Source: Kappaphycus alvarezii
Taxonomy: Eukaryota > Rhodophyta > Florideophyceae > Gigartinales > Solieriaceae
DNA: 64,000 bases
Assembly: GCA_002205965.3 (NCBI GenBank)
Contig: NADL03000024.1
Location: 310,001-374,000, forward strand
Reading direction: 5' to 3'
Shown here piece after piece: positions 12,570 through 22,283 of this stretch (the stretch's first letter is position 1; every line of letters begins with the position of its first letter). The position numbers were made by a program, and so were the translations under genes. The notes beneath the pieces are model-generated. The model saw only the letters and a program-made list of their open reading frames with translations, had not been told where the DNA came from and did no database searches.

Positions 12570-12857
12570 TGAATTAACCTCTGATTCCGCGCCCAACTCC
12601 TGCTACTGCGTCCACGACTAGCGCCTCTTTTATCACATATCCTCCGGCGCCAACGGCATACATTACTATTGGAAATGCACGAATACAGTGCTGTAGGTGA
12701 GCCTCCAGAGGTTTTTACTGTAGGCCTCAGATTTTTGGGCTTTTGACGCTGGATGCTGCCTGCTGGACGGAAATATCGCATGCAATGTCGTCGTGACTTC
12801 CCCGTTCAAACAGTCCTTAATCACCGAAGCGACGCAAGTCGCGGTGGGTTGCCGCCC
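12570..12857 (+). pseudogene. Non-LTR element copy G, left part (nuclease region), cut by element B
   Basis: The plus strand near 12,730-12,857 reads FDAGCCLLDGNIACNVVVTS, matching the D-V-T-V segment of the nuclease region in this family (VAYDVTVSP in copy A). The protein resumes beyond the far LTR of element B at 18,369, where the C-terminal tail follows. This shows that B inserted into this copy. Upstream, 12,100-12,560 has no recognisable gene. Confidence 0.6.
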
Positions 12858-13062
12858 TGTGGGCTATGCGAGCTCGCCTGGGGAGATAATGTACTGTACT
12901 ATATCTCCCCAGTTGATGCAAGCTATGCAGTGTATACCCATCACCCGGCACAGCAGTACATATATGCTATACTGTGTCGAGTGTACGTGGGAAAATGGAC
13001 TGACCAGGTTTCGCTTGACCTAGTAGGACAGGAAAGAATAGAGGACATTTTCAAGCATTTCA
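12858..13062 (+). repeat. 5' LTR of element B
   Basis: The LTR shares the core GCGAGCTCGCCTGGGGAGAT and the end CAAGCATTTCA with the 3' copy. It contains GTACTGTACTAT, one of many ACTGT-rich words in this window. It is about 205 bp against about 180 bp for the 3' copy. The difference comes from several small indels. Confidence 0.8.
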
Positions 13063-13077
13063 TGGTACGCATCCAAG
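13063..13077 (+). promoter_or_regulatory. Primer-binding site of element B
   Basis: TGGTACGCATCCAAG starts directly after the 5' LTR. Element C has the near-identical TGGTACCGCATCCAAG at the same place. The leading TGG is what pairs with a tRNA CCA end. The tRNA used was not identified. Confidence 0.65.
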
Positions 13078-13090
13078 ATTCGACGATTCT

Positions 13091-14400
13091 ATGACAGACT
13101 CCAACGCCCCTCACCTCTCCTTTGATGAATCCCCCTCTTCCGACATTTCCCGTTTCCCTTTCGCATTCGAGAACGTCTTTATGCGCGGAAAGACGGAAAG
13201 CGAGAAGGTCCTCCAGGTTATGTGCCGTCTGGATGGGGCTGCTATTGACTTCTACTACGAGTAGTTTGCGCAGGATAGGTTTCTCACTGAAGACGCCGAG
13301 AAGTACGATATCGTCAAGAAGAAGCTCCTCGCCGAGTTCTCGAAGAAGCCGAAGCCGGAGGAGGAGGTACACGAATTCTTTGCCATAGTACTGGACTTTA
13401 GAGACATAGAAGGGTCTCTGGCGCGAATGGATGCTGTCTGTAAGAGGATAGGCTGCAAGGAGACGGCTTTTTTCGGGTTACTTCGGAAAGCAGTGGCGGA
13501 ACACCCAGACCTGGCTCAGTTTGCCATATATCCAGCGCAGTCGGACTACAAGGAACTTGAGAAGGCAACTGATGATTTTAAATTAGGAAAGCAGGCATTT
13601 TTAGCCGACAAAGAGGCGACTCGGGGCCTTTGGTCGCTCAGAGGAGGATTCTGCGGACGCCTGATGTGCACGCTTTCAAGCCGAGCCAGCTGGAGGAAAA
13701 GGTTGACCAGCTAGCGGGGCAGCTCGCGGAGTTGTCTCTCTTCGCGAAGAAGCAGTTTGAGAAGGGAGGACCTGCCGCTAAAGTCGATGACCACATTAGT
13801 CGCAGTTTCTGTAAGTAAAGGGGCCACAGTGCCTTGCAGTACCCGTAAACCCCTCACAGGCACACTCAGTGCTCTTTCCATGGGAAGAGAGTCACTAAGA
13901 GGCAACGTGCTAGTCCAAGGGACAGAAAGATGGAGTTCGCCGTGTATTAATTGTCATAACAAGTTTGGAGTCACAGTAATAACTTAAACTGAGGGGAAAT
14001 AATGACGACGAGCCCGTTTTTGTCGTCCAGGAGTCTCGCAAGGGCGATGTTGTTTGCCGCGGGAAAGAGAAATGCCGACTGCCAAGCCCTTCCTAATCAA
14101 CGCAGGACAAAGTCATGAACATCGACGCATTGATGAATAAGACCCCTCTCGTTCGCCCGCAGATGGTCTTGTCGAAGCCAAAGAAGAATAAAAATAAGGC
14201 TTAGAAGACAAAGAAAGCATCGGGAGCCCTTCAGGATCACGTAGGGAAGTATAATGTGGTCGCGGAACCGGCTTCAGCCTCTTCGCGAATGAACTTCGGG
14301 CAGCTTATGCGTGGAGATGCGGATGAAGCAAGGAAGCAGTTGAATCGTCTTGTTTCCAAGACTATCACGGTGACTCAGGCGTCCATGAAAAGTTACCCCG
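13091..14400 (+). pseudogene. Gag of element B
   Basis: The likely start is the ATG at 13,091, 28 bases after the LTR. The frame reads a Gag core (FAFENVFMRGKTESEKVLQV, RLDGAAIDFYYE) and hits a TAG right after YYE near 13,262. The equivalent position continues in element C (YYEAFARDR). It then continues with EKYDIVKKKLLAEF, FFGLLRKAVAEHPDLAQF and a C-terminal MNFGQLMRGDADEARKQ. The zinc knuckle area near 13,800 is degenerate (SFCKYRGHSALQ). An in-frame stop and several shifts make it non-functional. Confidence 0.8.
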
Positions 14401-14412
14401 AAGTCTCTTCGG

Positions 14413-14635
14413 GTGAAGTTCGTTGCCGTGAAGTCTTATGGAACGGAGGCGCACGGCATGTTGGACACGGGTGCAGTTACAAACCTGGTGTCCTCGAACC
14501 TTTGCGAGAGGCCGGCACTCGGTTCGATGGCTACGGATCGTCATGTCTCCGTCGCCGATGGAACGGTGACTGAAGTTATTGGGTATGTACAGGAGGTTCC
14601 AGTCTCCTTTGGAACCCCTGCCGTGCCTCCAGGCT
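14413..14635 (+). pseudogene. Aspartic protease (N-terminal part) of element B
   Basis: The frame reads GMLDTGAVTNLVSSNL with an intact D-T-G-A, and then VADGTVTEVIGY and VPVSFGTPA. After PPGS the sequence jumps straight into RT sequence, so the C-terminal half of the protease and the start of RT are deleted relative to element C. Confidence 0.8.
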
Positions 14636-15294
14636 CCTATCCCATTTTTCGTCCATTACCGTCAGTTGAACCGCTTGATGAAGCCAGACCGCTGGCCGCT
14701 ACCAAAAATGGAAGAAATTTTCGACAACTCTCTGGCGCGGAGTTCTTCACGACTTTGGAACTTTACAAAGGATACTGGCATGCTAGAATGTCCGAACCGT
14801 GCAAGGAAAATATGACTTTTGTCTCTCGATATGGAACGTACAAGTTCGAGGTGATGCCGTTTGGACTCATGAATGCTCCAGCGACATTTCAAAGAATGAT
14901 GGACGAGGTTCTTCGCGGGGTACCGTTTGCTATGTTTTACGTAGACGATGTTTTAATATTCTTTCAGAAGTTGGAGGAACACATAGCTCACTGCAAAGAG
15001 GTGTTCAGGAGGATTCAAGAAGCGAAAATGAAGCTGAAAGTAATCAAGTGCAGCTTTGCTCAGTCGGAAGTGAAGCTGCTCGGTCACATTGTCAATTCGA
15101 GCGGTGTGAAGGTGAATTCCGAAAAGATCGAGGATATCGTGGAGGTCCTTGCGAAGGTAAATGTAACTGAACTGAGGAGTTTTCTCGGGTTGGCGGGGGA
15201 CTATCGACGATTTATACGGAACTTCGCAGATATCTCTGCATTTCTACAAGCTGCAACCTCCATTAAGATGAATTTGAATGGAACACGGGAATGA
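14636..15294 (+). pseudogene. Reverse transcriptase (palm and thumb) of element B
   Basis: In the frame of 14,413-15,294 the RT reads FEVMPFGLMNAPATFQRMMD, then AMFYVDDVLIFF (catalytic Y-V-D-D), then KLLGHIVNSSGVKVN and ELRSFLGLAGDYRRF. The start of the domain (FVHYRQLNRLMKPDRWPLPK) is in the neighbouring frame at 14,645-14,710, so there is a frameshift near 14,710. The RT makes element cDNA in the particle. The catalytic core is intact here, better preserved than in C to F. Confidence 0.88.
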
Positions 15295-15785
15295 AAGAGG
15301 CTTTCGAGTACTTGAAGGAGAAGCTGACGACGCCTCCAGTACTCGCGTTCCCTGATTTCGACTCCCCTTTCGTAGTGGAGACGGATGCTTCTTCGACTGC
15401 CCTAGGAGTGGTTCTCTCTCAGAAGAAAGGAGATGGAAAAGTGCATCCGGTACAGTTCGCATCCCGGACAATGATGGAGCAGGAACGCCGGTAAACTACG
15501 AGCGAACTGAAGCAACTGTTGTAGTGTTCGCTCTAAAGAAGTTTTGTGTGTATCTGTTGTCCGACAGACAGTGCGTGGTATATACGCACCACATGCCTGC
15601 AGACGGCCTTCAAGAAGAAGAATATACACGTAAGGTTGGCAAAGTGGATGGATTTGATGGCCACGTACGACTTCGAAATTAAGTATAGCCCGGGAAGGCC
15701 GATGGGACGACTGATTATCTCTCTCGAAGACCCATCAGAGAATTTGAGGCTTCAAGGGAAGAAAACGGCACGAAAGGCCTCGTAG
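15291..15785 (+). pseudogene. RNase H of element B
   Basis: Frames 15,291-15,494 and 15,546-15,785 hold PPVLAFPDFDSPFVVETDAS, VVLSQKKGDGKVHPVQFASR and KWMDLMATYDFEIKYSPGR. TDAS is the first catalytic-site motif of Ty3-type RNase H. A TAA at about 15,492 splits the domain. It degrades RNA in RNA-DNA hybrids during cDNA synthesis. Confidence 0.85.
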
Positions 15786-15839
15786 CGATGATCCAGTGGG
15801 ACGGCCCTAAACTGTCTGGACTAGAACCGGACGTCTTGG

Positions 15840-17019
15840 ACATAACGAGGTTTATGGCCGGGAAACGGGTTCAGTAAAAGACCCAAAGAAGAAGACGGAC
15901 AGTCGACGGAAAGCGAAGATATTTATTATTTGGAACGACACTCTGTTTCGACGGGAGAAGGTTGTACTGCGCGATTTTCCGCCGATCGGACAGCGTGCCG
16001 AAATATTGACAACTTTCCACGATTACATCGGCCATTGAGATGCTGGTTCTACAAAAAAACTTCGTAAGGGACTGCTTTTGGTGACCTGTGGTGTATCGGG
16101 ACGTGACGGAACACGTCAAGGCAAGCACAGGCTGTCAACACTCTCGATACCGACTTATAATACGATTCTTAGGGCAACCGTTACTGTTTTGTTCGAAACG
16201 TTTTCAGTGGACTTTGCGGGCCCTTTCAAGCCGTCTCGGAAGGGAAAGGTTTGCTTTAATCGTAATGGAGCACATGACGGGCTGGTCAATAGCTTGGGCA
16301 ACGGAAAGCTCCACTTCCGATGCTGTCATATGGTTCGCTGAGAAGTAAATTATCGAGCCGTTCGGGCCCTCGAGAGGATATTTTCGGACAACGCCACGGC
16401 TTTTATGGTCGCTTCTGTCAAGAAGTTTATGAAGAAGCACGGATCGACTGGAACGCCGTCCTCCCGTACGCCCCTATGGCAAATAGGAGGGCGAGAGGAT
16501 GGTGGGTACTATAAAGCAAGCAATCAAAAGTTCAATGGTGCAGAATGGAAGCGGCTGGGTGTAGGCTATGCGAAAGTCTTGTTAGGCTATCGAAACGTGA
16601 TCGCATGGATGTCAACTCGCCGCTCCGATTAATGTATAAGATCGAGCCGAGAATGATGGCAAGCGACGCGGTAGCTCTTCTGGGCGAAGCCAAACCAGGC
16701 TACCGCCTCGTCGAGATGTTGGGGGAAGCTAGTGTGGGGGCTGCTGTAGCGGAAAGGTCGCGCGCTCCGCGAAAGGCTAAGGGGGAGGTCAAAAGGTTCG
16801 AGCTGGGACGGAAGTGCTAAAGCGTATGGGACAGCATTCAGTAGGGGTCGGAAGTGGCCAGAGTCTAAGTCGTTCTATTACGGACCGAGCCGCGTAATCA
16901 AGGTCAATCATCCGCGCTACGATTTCGTCTCGTCAACTGGTCGAGTGAACAGAAAGGCCATCCACGAGCGCCGGCTGGTGGGTATACTGGATATCGAGGA
17001 AGCTGTTTTGGGGAAATAA
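15840..17019 (+). pseudogene. Integrase of element B
   Basis: Pieces in several frames give the zinc-binding segment (HDYIGH near 16,020), the first catalytic Asp region (FETFSVDFAGPF, 16,195-16,230), a degenerate centre, ERMVGTIKQAI with the catalytic Glu near 16,500, and the C-terminal end YYGPSRVIKVNHPRYDFVSS and NRKAIHERRLVGILDIEEAV, closing with TAA at 17,017. The region before HDYIGH, GLEPDVLDITRFMAGKR, parallels element C. It inserts cDNA into the chromosome. It is too broken to act. Confidence 0.8.
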
Positions 17020-18188
17020 TCTAGGAAGTTGAAAAACTACCAAGGAGCTGCTGTTGAGGAATAAGTAGTAAAGCTATTGGCAGGAAAAAGGAATCGGACG
17101 TTTTTGGAGGAAGGCTAGGGCGAAATTGGTGAGGGACGGGGAAGCCGAGATCTGGGAAGGTTTTAGTCCGGCCACATGTGCGTCAGAGGGTGTCGAGCCC
17201 GTCAGCAAGTAAGAAGGAGTGAAGCAGTATGCCAATGTGGGGGAGGATGAATAAAGGAACGAAGAAAACAAGAGGATCGGAAAAGGAGTTAAAGAAGGAT
17301 TGTGGGACTGGACAGTGGCAAATGGAACGAGAGGCGATGGGAGGCGGGTTGCTTGGGCCTGGAACGCAAGGTGGGCGAGTCAGCCGGCGCCACGAGAATC
17401 TTATTGACTCTCGTTTGTTTCCCTCCCCCTCTCCTCTTATTGGTACTGTTTTTCCCTTTATGTGACGACGAGAGGACTTCCTGGAGGAGAGTGGACTTGA
17501 AAGAAGGTACTGCTGAGTGGTAGAGTTAGTAGAATGTGTGTGGGACATCGAAGTGGACCCCGGGATGAGCAAGCAAGTGCAGGTCGGGAAAAGAGTGAAG
17601 AGAAACCAACGAAGTATGGGGTGTCTTCTGTGGTCTCGGAGAAGACTGCCGGTGGGAAGCGCGGTAATTTGCCAGTATGGAGATTGCGCCGAGAGATTCG
17701 GTGTGAGTGAAGCTTGGAGATTCTGTGAGCGTTCCAAATTGAGAGCAGGAAGGTGGTTCGGAGCTGGTGTGGAAGGAGTCTGGTCGTGGTAGTCTTGAGC
17801 GTTATGTGGGCAACGGAAGATGAAATTGAGTGTCCCTGGAGGCCTGAGGATATTTACAGAGGGTTGGTATCAGTTAGCAGAGGCAACGAAGAGGAGTGTG
17901 CTAGGAAGAGGGAGTTGCGGGAGGATGATCTGGTGGAGAAAGCCCACAGGGAGGTGGTTGCAGCGACACACCAAAAGGGGCCACCACGAGTACACCAACT
18001 GCTTAACAGCACGTTAGCGCTTCTCAAGAGGCAGGCAGGGATGGCTGAGGGCGTGCCGCAGTAGTTGGTTGTTGACAGGCTGCATTTGGTTGGAAAGAAG
18101 GTGACGGTGGTAAGATGGTAGGGTGGTGAACTGGGGGGTTTTGTACTTGTCAACTGTGCGCCCTTGTCGCACTTTGAGTGCGGGGGCA
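17020..18188 (+). other. 3' non-coding part of element B
   Basis: Between the integrase stop and the 3' LTR lie about 1.2 kb, G-rich on the plus strand, without a domain that I recognise. A 184-residue open frame on the opposite strand (17,183-17,737) is Ser/Pro/Leu-rich and has no histone-tail motif, unlike the same position in elements C and D. A G-run (GAGTGCGGGGGCA) just before 18,189 may be the polypurine tract. Confidence 0.5.
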
Positions 18189-18368
18189 TGGGGTTGTGCG
18201 AGCTCGCCTGGGGAGATACTGTACGCTAGGCATTGTATACCCACCACCCGGCACAGTGCAGTAGATATATACTGTAATGTGTCGTGTGTACGTGGGAAAA
18301 GGGACAGGCCAGGTTACGCTTGGCCTAGGTAGGGCAGGAAAGAATAAAGGAAATTCCCAAGCGTTTCA
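18189..18368 (+). repeat. 3' LTR of element B
   Basis: It shares with the 5' LTR the words GCGAGCTCGCCTGGGGAGATA, GTATACCCA-CACCCGGCACAG, TGTACGTGGGAAAA-GGAC and the end AAGCGTTTCA. The copies differ at many positions, so the insertion is not recent. Confidence 0.8.
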
Positions 18369-18720
18369 GGCCCTCACTCACCAACGCAACGTCCAGGGCC
18401 TACATCACAAGCTGTCAAGGTGCCTGGTGCCCCCCTCCCTGCTCTGCCGCGACCCAGGTTTCCGATTCCAGCCTCTGGTTCTAGAATCCCTCGGTGTACC
18501 TTCTCCGGAGAAGTTATTTATGGAAGCTTTTGTACCACATGTAGTGCCACACCTCGGACGCTACTATTCGCACACGCATCTACCAGCGTATCAGTTGTGC
18601 GTTGCGGTAGTCGGTGGCTATGGCCATCATATCGCGCGCCGCACTGTACATGACCATTTTGGTCCATCCAGTTCTTAACTGAATAGTTAATCATTCAGTA
18701 CTCACTCAAGATAAGCAGTG
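18369..18720 (+). pseudogene. Non-LTR element copy G, right part (C-terminal tail and 3' UTR)
   Basis: The plus strand reads GFRFQPLVLESLGVPSPEKL, matching the tail of copy A (GWDFVPLAFDSLGTPS). It goes on to VAVVGGYGHHIARRTVHDHF and a stop at about 18,676. The same HHIARRT ending occurs at 34,290 (+) and 43,920 (-). The sequence after the stop (ACTGAATAGTTAATCATTCA) resembles those downstream of copy K at 62,370 and, reversed, at 43,870. Element B separates this piece from 12,570-12,857. Confidence 0.7.
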
Positions 18721-18772
18721 AGTAAAGATCCTCTTCTCTCTTGTACAGTGCACACTGGAGAATAGGGATATG

Positions 18773-18777
18773 AACCT
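18773..18777. repeat. Target-site duplication of element C (left)
   Basis: AACCT lies directly before the left LTR and again directly after the right LTR at 33,359-33,363. A perfect 5-bp match across 14.6 kb supports the boundaries chosen for element C. Confidence 0.8.
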
Positions 18778-19055
18778 CGTAAATCTTGTTTTCTGGTTAC
18801 TCAACTTTTCTTTTTCGGCCAAAAGGAACCTACTTTCCTTCCCCCGGGTTCCGGCCGCCCTCTCGTCCCCTTATAGTGGCGACCGGTCCGGTCTTTCTAC
18901 GCGTGTACAGTGCAAGTACAGTGTACAGTACTACTGTACACTGTACGAGCCCACTTCCCGCTCGTAAAGTGTGCAGTAGTACTGTATATTGCACGAGCAA
19001 ACCGGTCCAGTCAACCAGCGACGCTGGTGGTCATGCGAAAAAAACTCGTACGAAA
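18778..19055 (-). repeat. 3' LTR of element C (left copy)
   Basis: It matches the right copy through CTTGTTTTCTG, CTCAACTTTTCTTTTTCGGC, CGGGTTCCGGCCGCCCTCTC and GCAAACCGGTCCA. It carries an expanded ACTGTAC-rich middle (18,900-18,990). On the minus strand, the G-run next to its inner end (AGTGGGGGGCG, 19,055-19,066) is a good polypurine tract. Confidence 0.85.
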
Positions 19056-19257
19056 CGCCCCCCACTCGTGCAGACCACGAGCGCCACAAAAATAATATCG
19101 GACTCCAGCTCAGCAGACTCCAGCTTCCCCTCCCCACATAGGGGCCCTCTAATCGACACACTCCTCGTCCAGCCCACTCAAACACCACGTCCTCTACTCT
19201 TTCCATCGTCCCCAGTCCACACTTAACTTCTCAACACACTCACCTCTTCAACCTCCG

Positions 19258-19362
19258 TCGGGTGAACGACCCAGGTGCTGAAAAACAGCCGGTATACGCC
19301 CGAAGTGCAACCACTTCTCCGGGGGAACGACCTAAGTGCTGAAAAACAGCCGTTATACGCAC
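19258..19362. repeat. Two tandem copies of a 61-bp unit upstream of the H3-tail gene
   Basis: GGTGAACGACC and GTGCTGAAAAACAGCCG followed by TATACGC occur at 19,261-19,299 and again at about 19,322-19,360, a period of 61 bases. They sit inside element C, 240-340 bases upstream of the plus-strand accessory gene, where promoter sequences would be expected. The surrounding 19,060-19,600 is rich in C and T on the plus strand. Confidence 0.7.
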
Positions 19363-19599
19363 GGCGGTCCCACATCCTCCATCCTCCGTCAAACTCTTCT
19401 CCTCTCTCAACATCTTAACAGCCCAAAAACCATTTGCAGCTCCCCTTACACTTCTCGACATCTTCAACCACTCGAAACTGATTTACAACCCCTTTTTCCT
19501 TCTCCACATCTTCCATTGTTCAACAGTCTCTTCTCCACTCTCCACTTCCTCGTCTGCTCAATCCCATCCGCAATTTTTTCCTTCTTTTCTCCCTCCTCG

Positions 19600-20834
19600 A
19601 TAGCTAGAACCAAGCAACTCGCTCGTTTGAGCTCTGGCGGTCGCGCACTTTGGAATAATATTGCCACTAAGACGGCGCGAGTCGAACGCGGCGCAAAGGA
19701 ACCTCGTCCAGTGGCGAAGGCGAATCTGATGCTCTTGATTTCGGAACGGCCAGAAATCAAAAAGGTGCTCTTAATCGGTGGGGAGGAGCGCAACCCCTTC
19801 GTCATCCATACCGACTCCTGCGGAATCCATCCGTACCGCGTTTCGCGTAAGGAGTTCTTCAATCTCTTCGGAACCCACATTACGGATTACGTAACGCACT
19901 GCGTCGGTGACGAGGTTACGCGTGAGGACGCCTACCAACTCGGTCTCACGGAATCCCAGCACGATCGGCGCGTTTACGATGAGGTACGAGAAGGGGATTG
20001 GATTATTAGTACGGTCCGTTGGGACGACGATACCGAGACTTATCGAGCAGTCGATACGGAAACTGGAGAGGAGCACTCGGTTTTGCTCTACACTCTCGCG
20101 TTTTCCGGTACCCAAGAGCCAGGCGGTCACTCCATCTCTCGTCAGGCCCGGTTCTCCTTTGGGTGCGAAGGTCGACTTAGTGCTATGTCGTGCGTCCACA
20201 TGTCGTGCCAACTCCATCCTATTCGTCGTCTCTAGTTTTCATCAGTTCGTTCCAGGGAGTTATGTGCTTCCCCCGATTCTTTCTTGGCTCTCCTCGCACC
20301 GATGTGGTATTCCGTGATGAAACCGACCTATGCATCGGCTTCTCAATCTCCAACGCCCTCTGGCAGCTGGGTGCTCCTTCCGTTGCTAGATAGTGGTTGG
20401 AGTACTATGAGAGAAACGATCGAGATTTGAAGGCCGACTCTACGCGTAAGGGTCACATCAGGAGTTTGAGGGACGCCCAAAAGCGTGCGCCTCGCTGTTC
20501 GTTCATCCTTCATCAAATCTTCAGTCTCAATCCGGGCATCAAAGAGACTTTGGCCCTTCCTATTGGGGTCTACGTTGTGACGATACAGGGTTCCCGTGGT
20601 GTTCATCACTGTGTCACGATGAAAACTGTGACCAGCCAAATATGAGATCCTTGTGAGCGTTTTACCCTGTAACTCTCCTCTTAAGCTCTTCGTGAATGCG
20701 TCAGTGATAATTTTACGTTCATTTCCGTCTTAGAGGTCCGGAAGGAGGTGCTTGCGACTGCAGGAAAGCGCAGGAAACGGCGTCCAGATCGCAACTCCTT
20801 GTCCGTCCGGAAGCGCGAGCGGAGGATTAGGTAA
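19600..20834 (+). pseudogene. Antisense accessory gene of element C: H3-tail-like N-terminus plus peptidase-like region
   Basis: The reading frame begins (ATA at 19,600, presumably an old ATG) with ARTKQLARLSSGGRA and then IATKTAR, a near copy of the first 26 residues of histone H3. What follows is not histone. It has a middle section (YRVSRKEFFNLFGTHITDYV, GLTESQHDRRVYDEV), then GDWIISTVRWDDDTETYRAV, which looks like a small beta-barrel of Tudor type (weak). In another frame (20,280-20,645) come LCIGFSISNALWQLG and GVHHCVTM, spaced like the Cys and His of papain-type peptidases, and a basic end (KRRKRRPDRN). It lies on the strand opposite to gag-pol, between integrase and the 3' LTR. A frameshift near 20,200, a TAG near 20,391 and the lost start make this copy broken. 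Element D has a related gene in the same place. Function unknown. Confidence 0.7.
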
Positions 20835-21002
20835 AACCAGGTAGGCAGCAGCGCCGCTCTCTAGTTACTCAAGATTAAAGACTTCACCGCAATTTTTACG
20901 ATTTCTCTGCGTGCTTCTTTAGTACTTAGCCTTCTATCATGCGTTCTTCTCTGTCATTTCCCTTCAATCTACTTGATTCCTGTTTCTTCTCCTCTTGCTT
21001 CC
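20835..21002. other. Gap between accessory gene and integrase of element C
   Basis: A short T/C-rich stretch separates the convergent ends of the plus-strand accessory gene and the minus-strand integrase. It may hold the 3' end of both transcripts. No clear terminator motif is seen. Confidence 0.4.
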
Positions 21003-22274
21003 TCAATTTTTTTGCTTTTCCTTACTTGAGTAAAGGGTCGATCTTTTCTTATATAGGACGATCCGGCGCGCATGAATTTCTTTCCTTGTAACGCGACCGG
21101 TGCAGGACATTAACTCGTAGCGAGGGTGGTTCGCCTTAGTCATCTGGCACAGTCCATAGAAACATGAGTCGAAGGCCGGCCACTTGCGCCCCTTATTGAA
21201 GGCCGCACCGTGCGCCACCAACACTCATATACAACTTCGAACTCCCTGACGTTTCCCTTGGTCCTCCAGGGTTCGCTAGATTTCTCCACCACACCAGCCC
21301 GCGTTCCAGAATCGGCTAAGGTCTCGATAAGCCGATGATGGGGCCTGTGTCACTGAGAAATGCTACCGAATCACTGGCCAGCAGCCACGGATTAATTCCA
21401 TACATCAGTCCGAAAGGGAAGGGTCGTCGCTTCGGTCGCGTCTGCGGTAACCATATAAGACTTTGGGAGGGCTTCTGCCAAGTCTGCCCCAAAGCGCACG
21501 ATCGACCTTTTGAGCATGTGCTTGATAGTTCCCACCATCCGTTCCGCGCGACCGTTTGCCATCGGCGCGTAAGCAAGTACCGCCTTCCACTCGACTCCCT
21601 TTTCTTTCATGTACCTTTGTACCGATCCCGCCATAAACGCAGTTGCGTTTCCGAGACGATTCTCTTTGCGGTCCAAACGGTGATATTATCTCTTCCTCGA
21701 TGAACCTCATCACCTTATCGCCAGTGGAATCCGTTGTGGCCCACGCTGTAGGCCACCCAGTCATATGTTCCACGGCAATCAGAATAAATGTTTTTCCTGT
21801 CATCGAAGCCTTGAATGGTCCAGCGAAGTCCATCGAAAAGGTCTCAAAGAGTACAGTAACGGGAGCTCTCAGACTCTAGTAATACTTCGGCAACCTTCCG
21901 GCATGCCGACACACATCACAACCTTGTACATACTCGGTGATATCACGGTACTTCCCAGGCCACCAGAATCGATCTCCCACGAACTTTATTGTCGAACAGA
22001 TGTCCCAGTGGCCAATATCATCGTGAAAGTTGGCCAGTGTCTCTGGTCGTTGACCGATCGGAGGTGCGACACAGAGTCTGTCATTCTCGCGACGAAAGAA
22101 GGTGTCATTCCAGAGAATGAAACTCTTCGCAATCCGTCTGACTGCGACCTTCTTCTTCGGGTCGGATTCTTGAACTCGTTCTCCGGATAGGAACCGTGCT
22201 ACATCTAGCAAGTGCGGTTCCAACCCATCAAACTTTGGGTCTAACCAATCCGCTGTCGCTACCAATCCTCCCAT
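21003..22274 (-). pseudogene. Integrase of element C
   Basis: Read on the minus strand, the domain begins near 22,274 and shows the zinc-binding H-x4-H and C-x2-C (HDDIGHWD near 22,030, GCDVCRHAG near 21,920). It continues with FETFSMDFAGPFKAS (first Asp), GNATAFMAGSVQRYM with the second Asp lost (G at that place), and APMANGRAERMVGTIKHML (Glu). The C-terminal end reads LVAHGAAFNKGRKWPAF and then KANHPRYELMSCTGRVTRKE. The parts lie in three frames. The missing Asp and the shifts make it inactive. Confidence 0.88.
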
Positions 22275-22283
22275 TATGTTCTA

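Larger units (their letters stand above)
12858..18368 (+). mobile_element. Ty3/gypsy element B, LTR-bounded
   Basis: Two similar short LTRs bound the element (12,858-13,062 and 18,189-18,368). Both begin with TG and end in TTTCA. The flanks are CGCCC on the left and GGCCC on the right, a likely 5-bp target duplication with one change. Order inside: primer-binding site, gag, protease, RT, RNase H, integrase, then 1.2 kb without a recognised gene before the 3' LTR. The element lacks the segment between the protease and the RT palm that element C has, so it carries an internal deletion of very roughly 0.8 kb near 14,635. Confidence 0.85.

Noticed and set aside
17183..17737. 184-residue minus-strand ORF as the element B counterpart of the H3-tail gene
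   Set aside because: Same position and orientation, but no ARTKQ-like start and no shared segment with the C or D genes.
19464..20217. Minus-strand ORFs of 138 and 148 residues in element C
   Set aside because: They run in gag-pol direction but lie beyond the integrase end and lack motifs. The plus frame here has the H3 tail and a homologue in element D.
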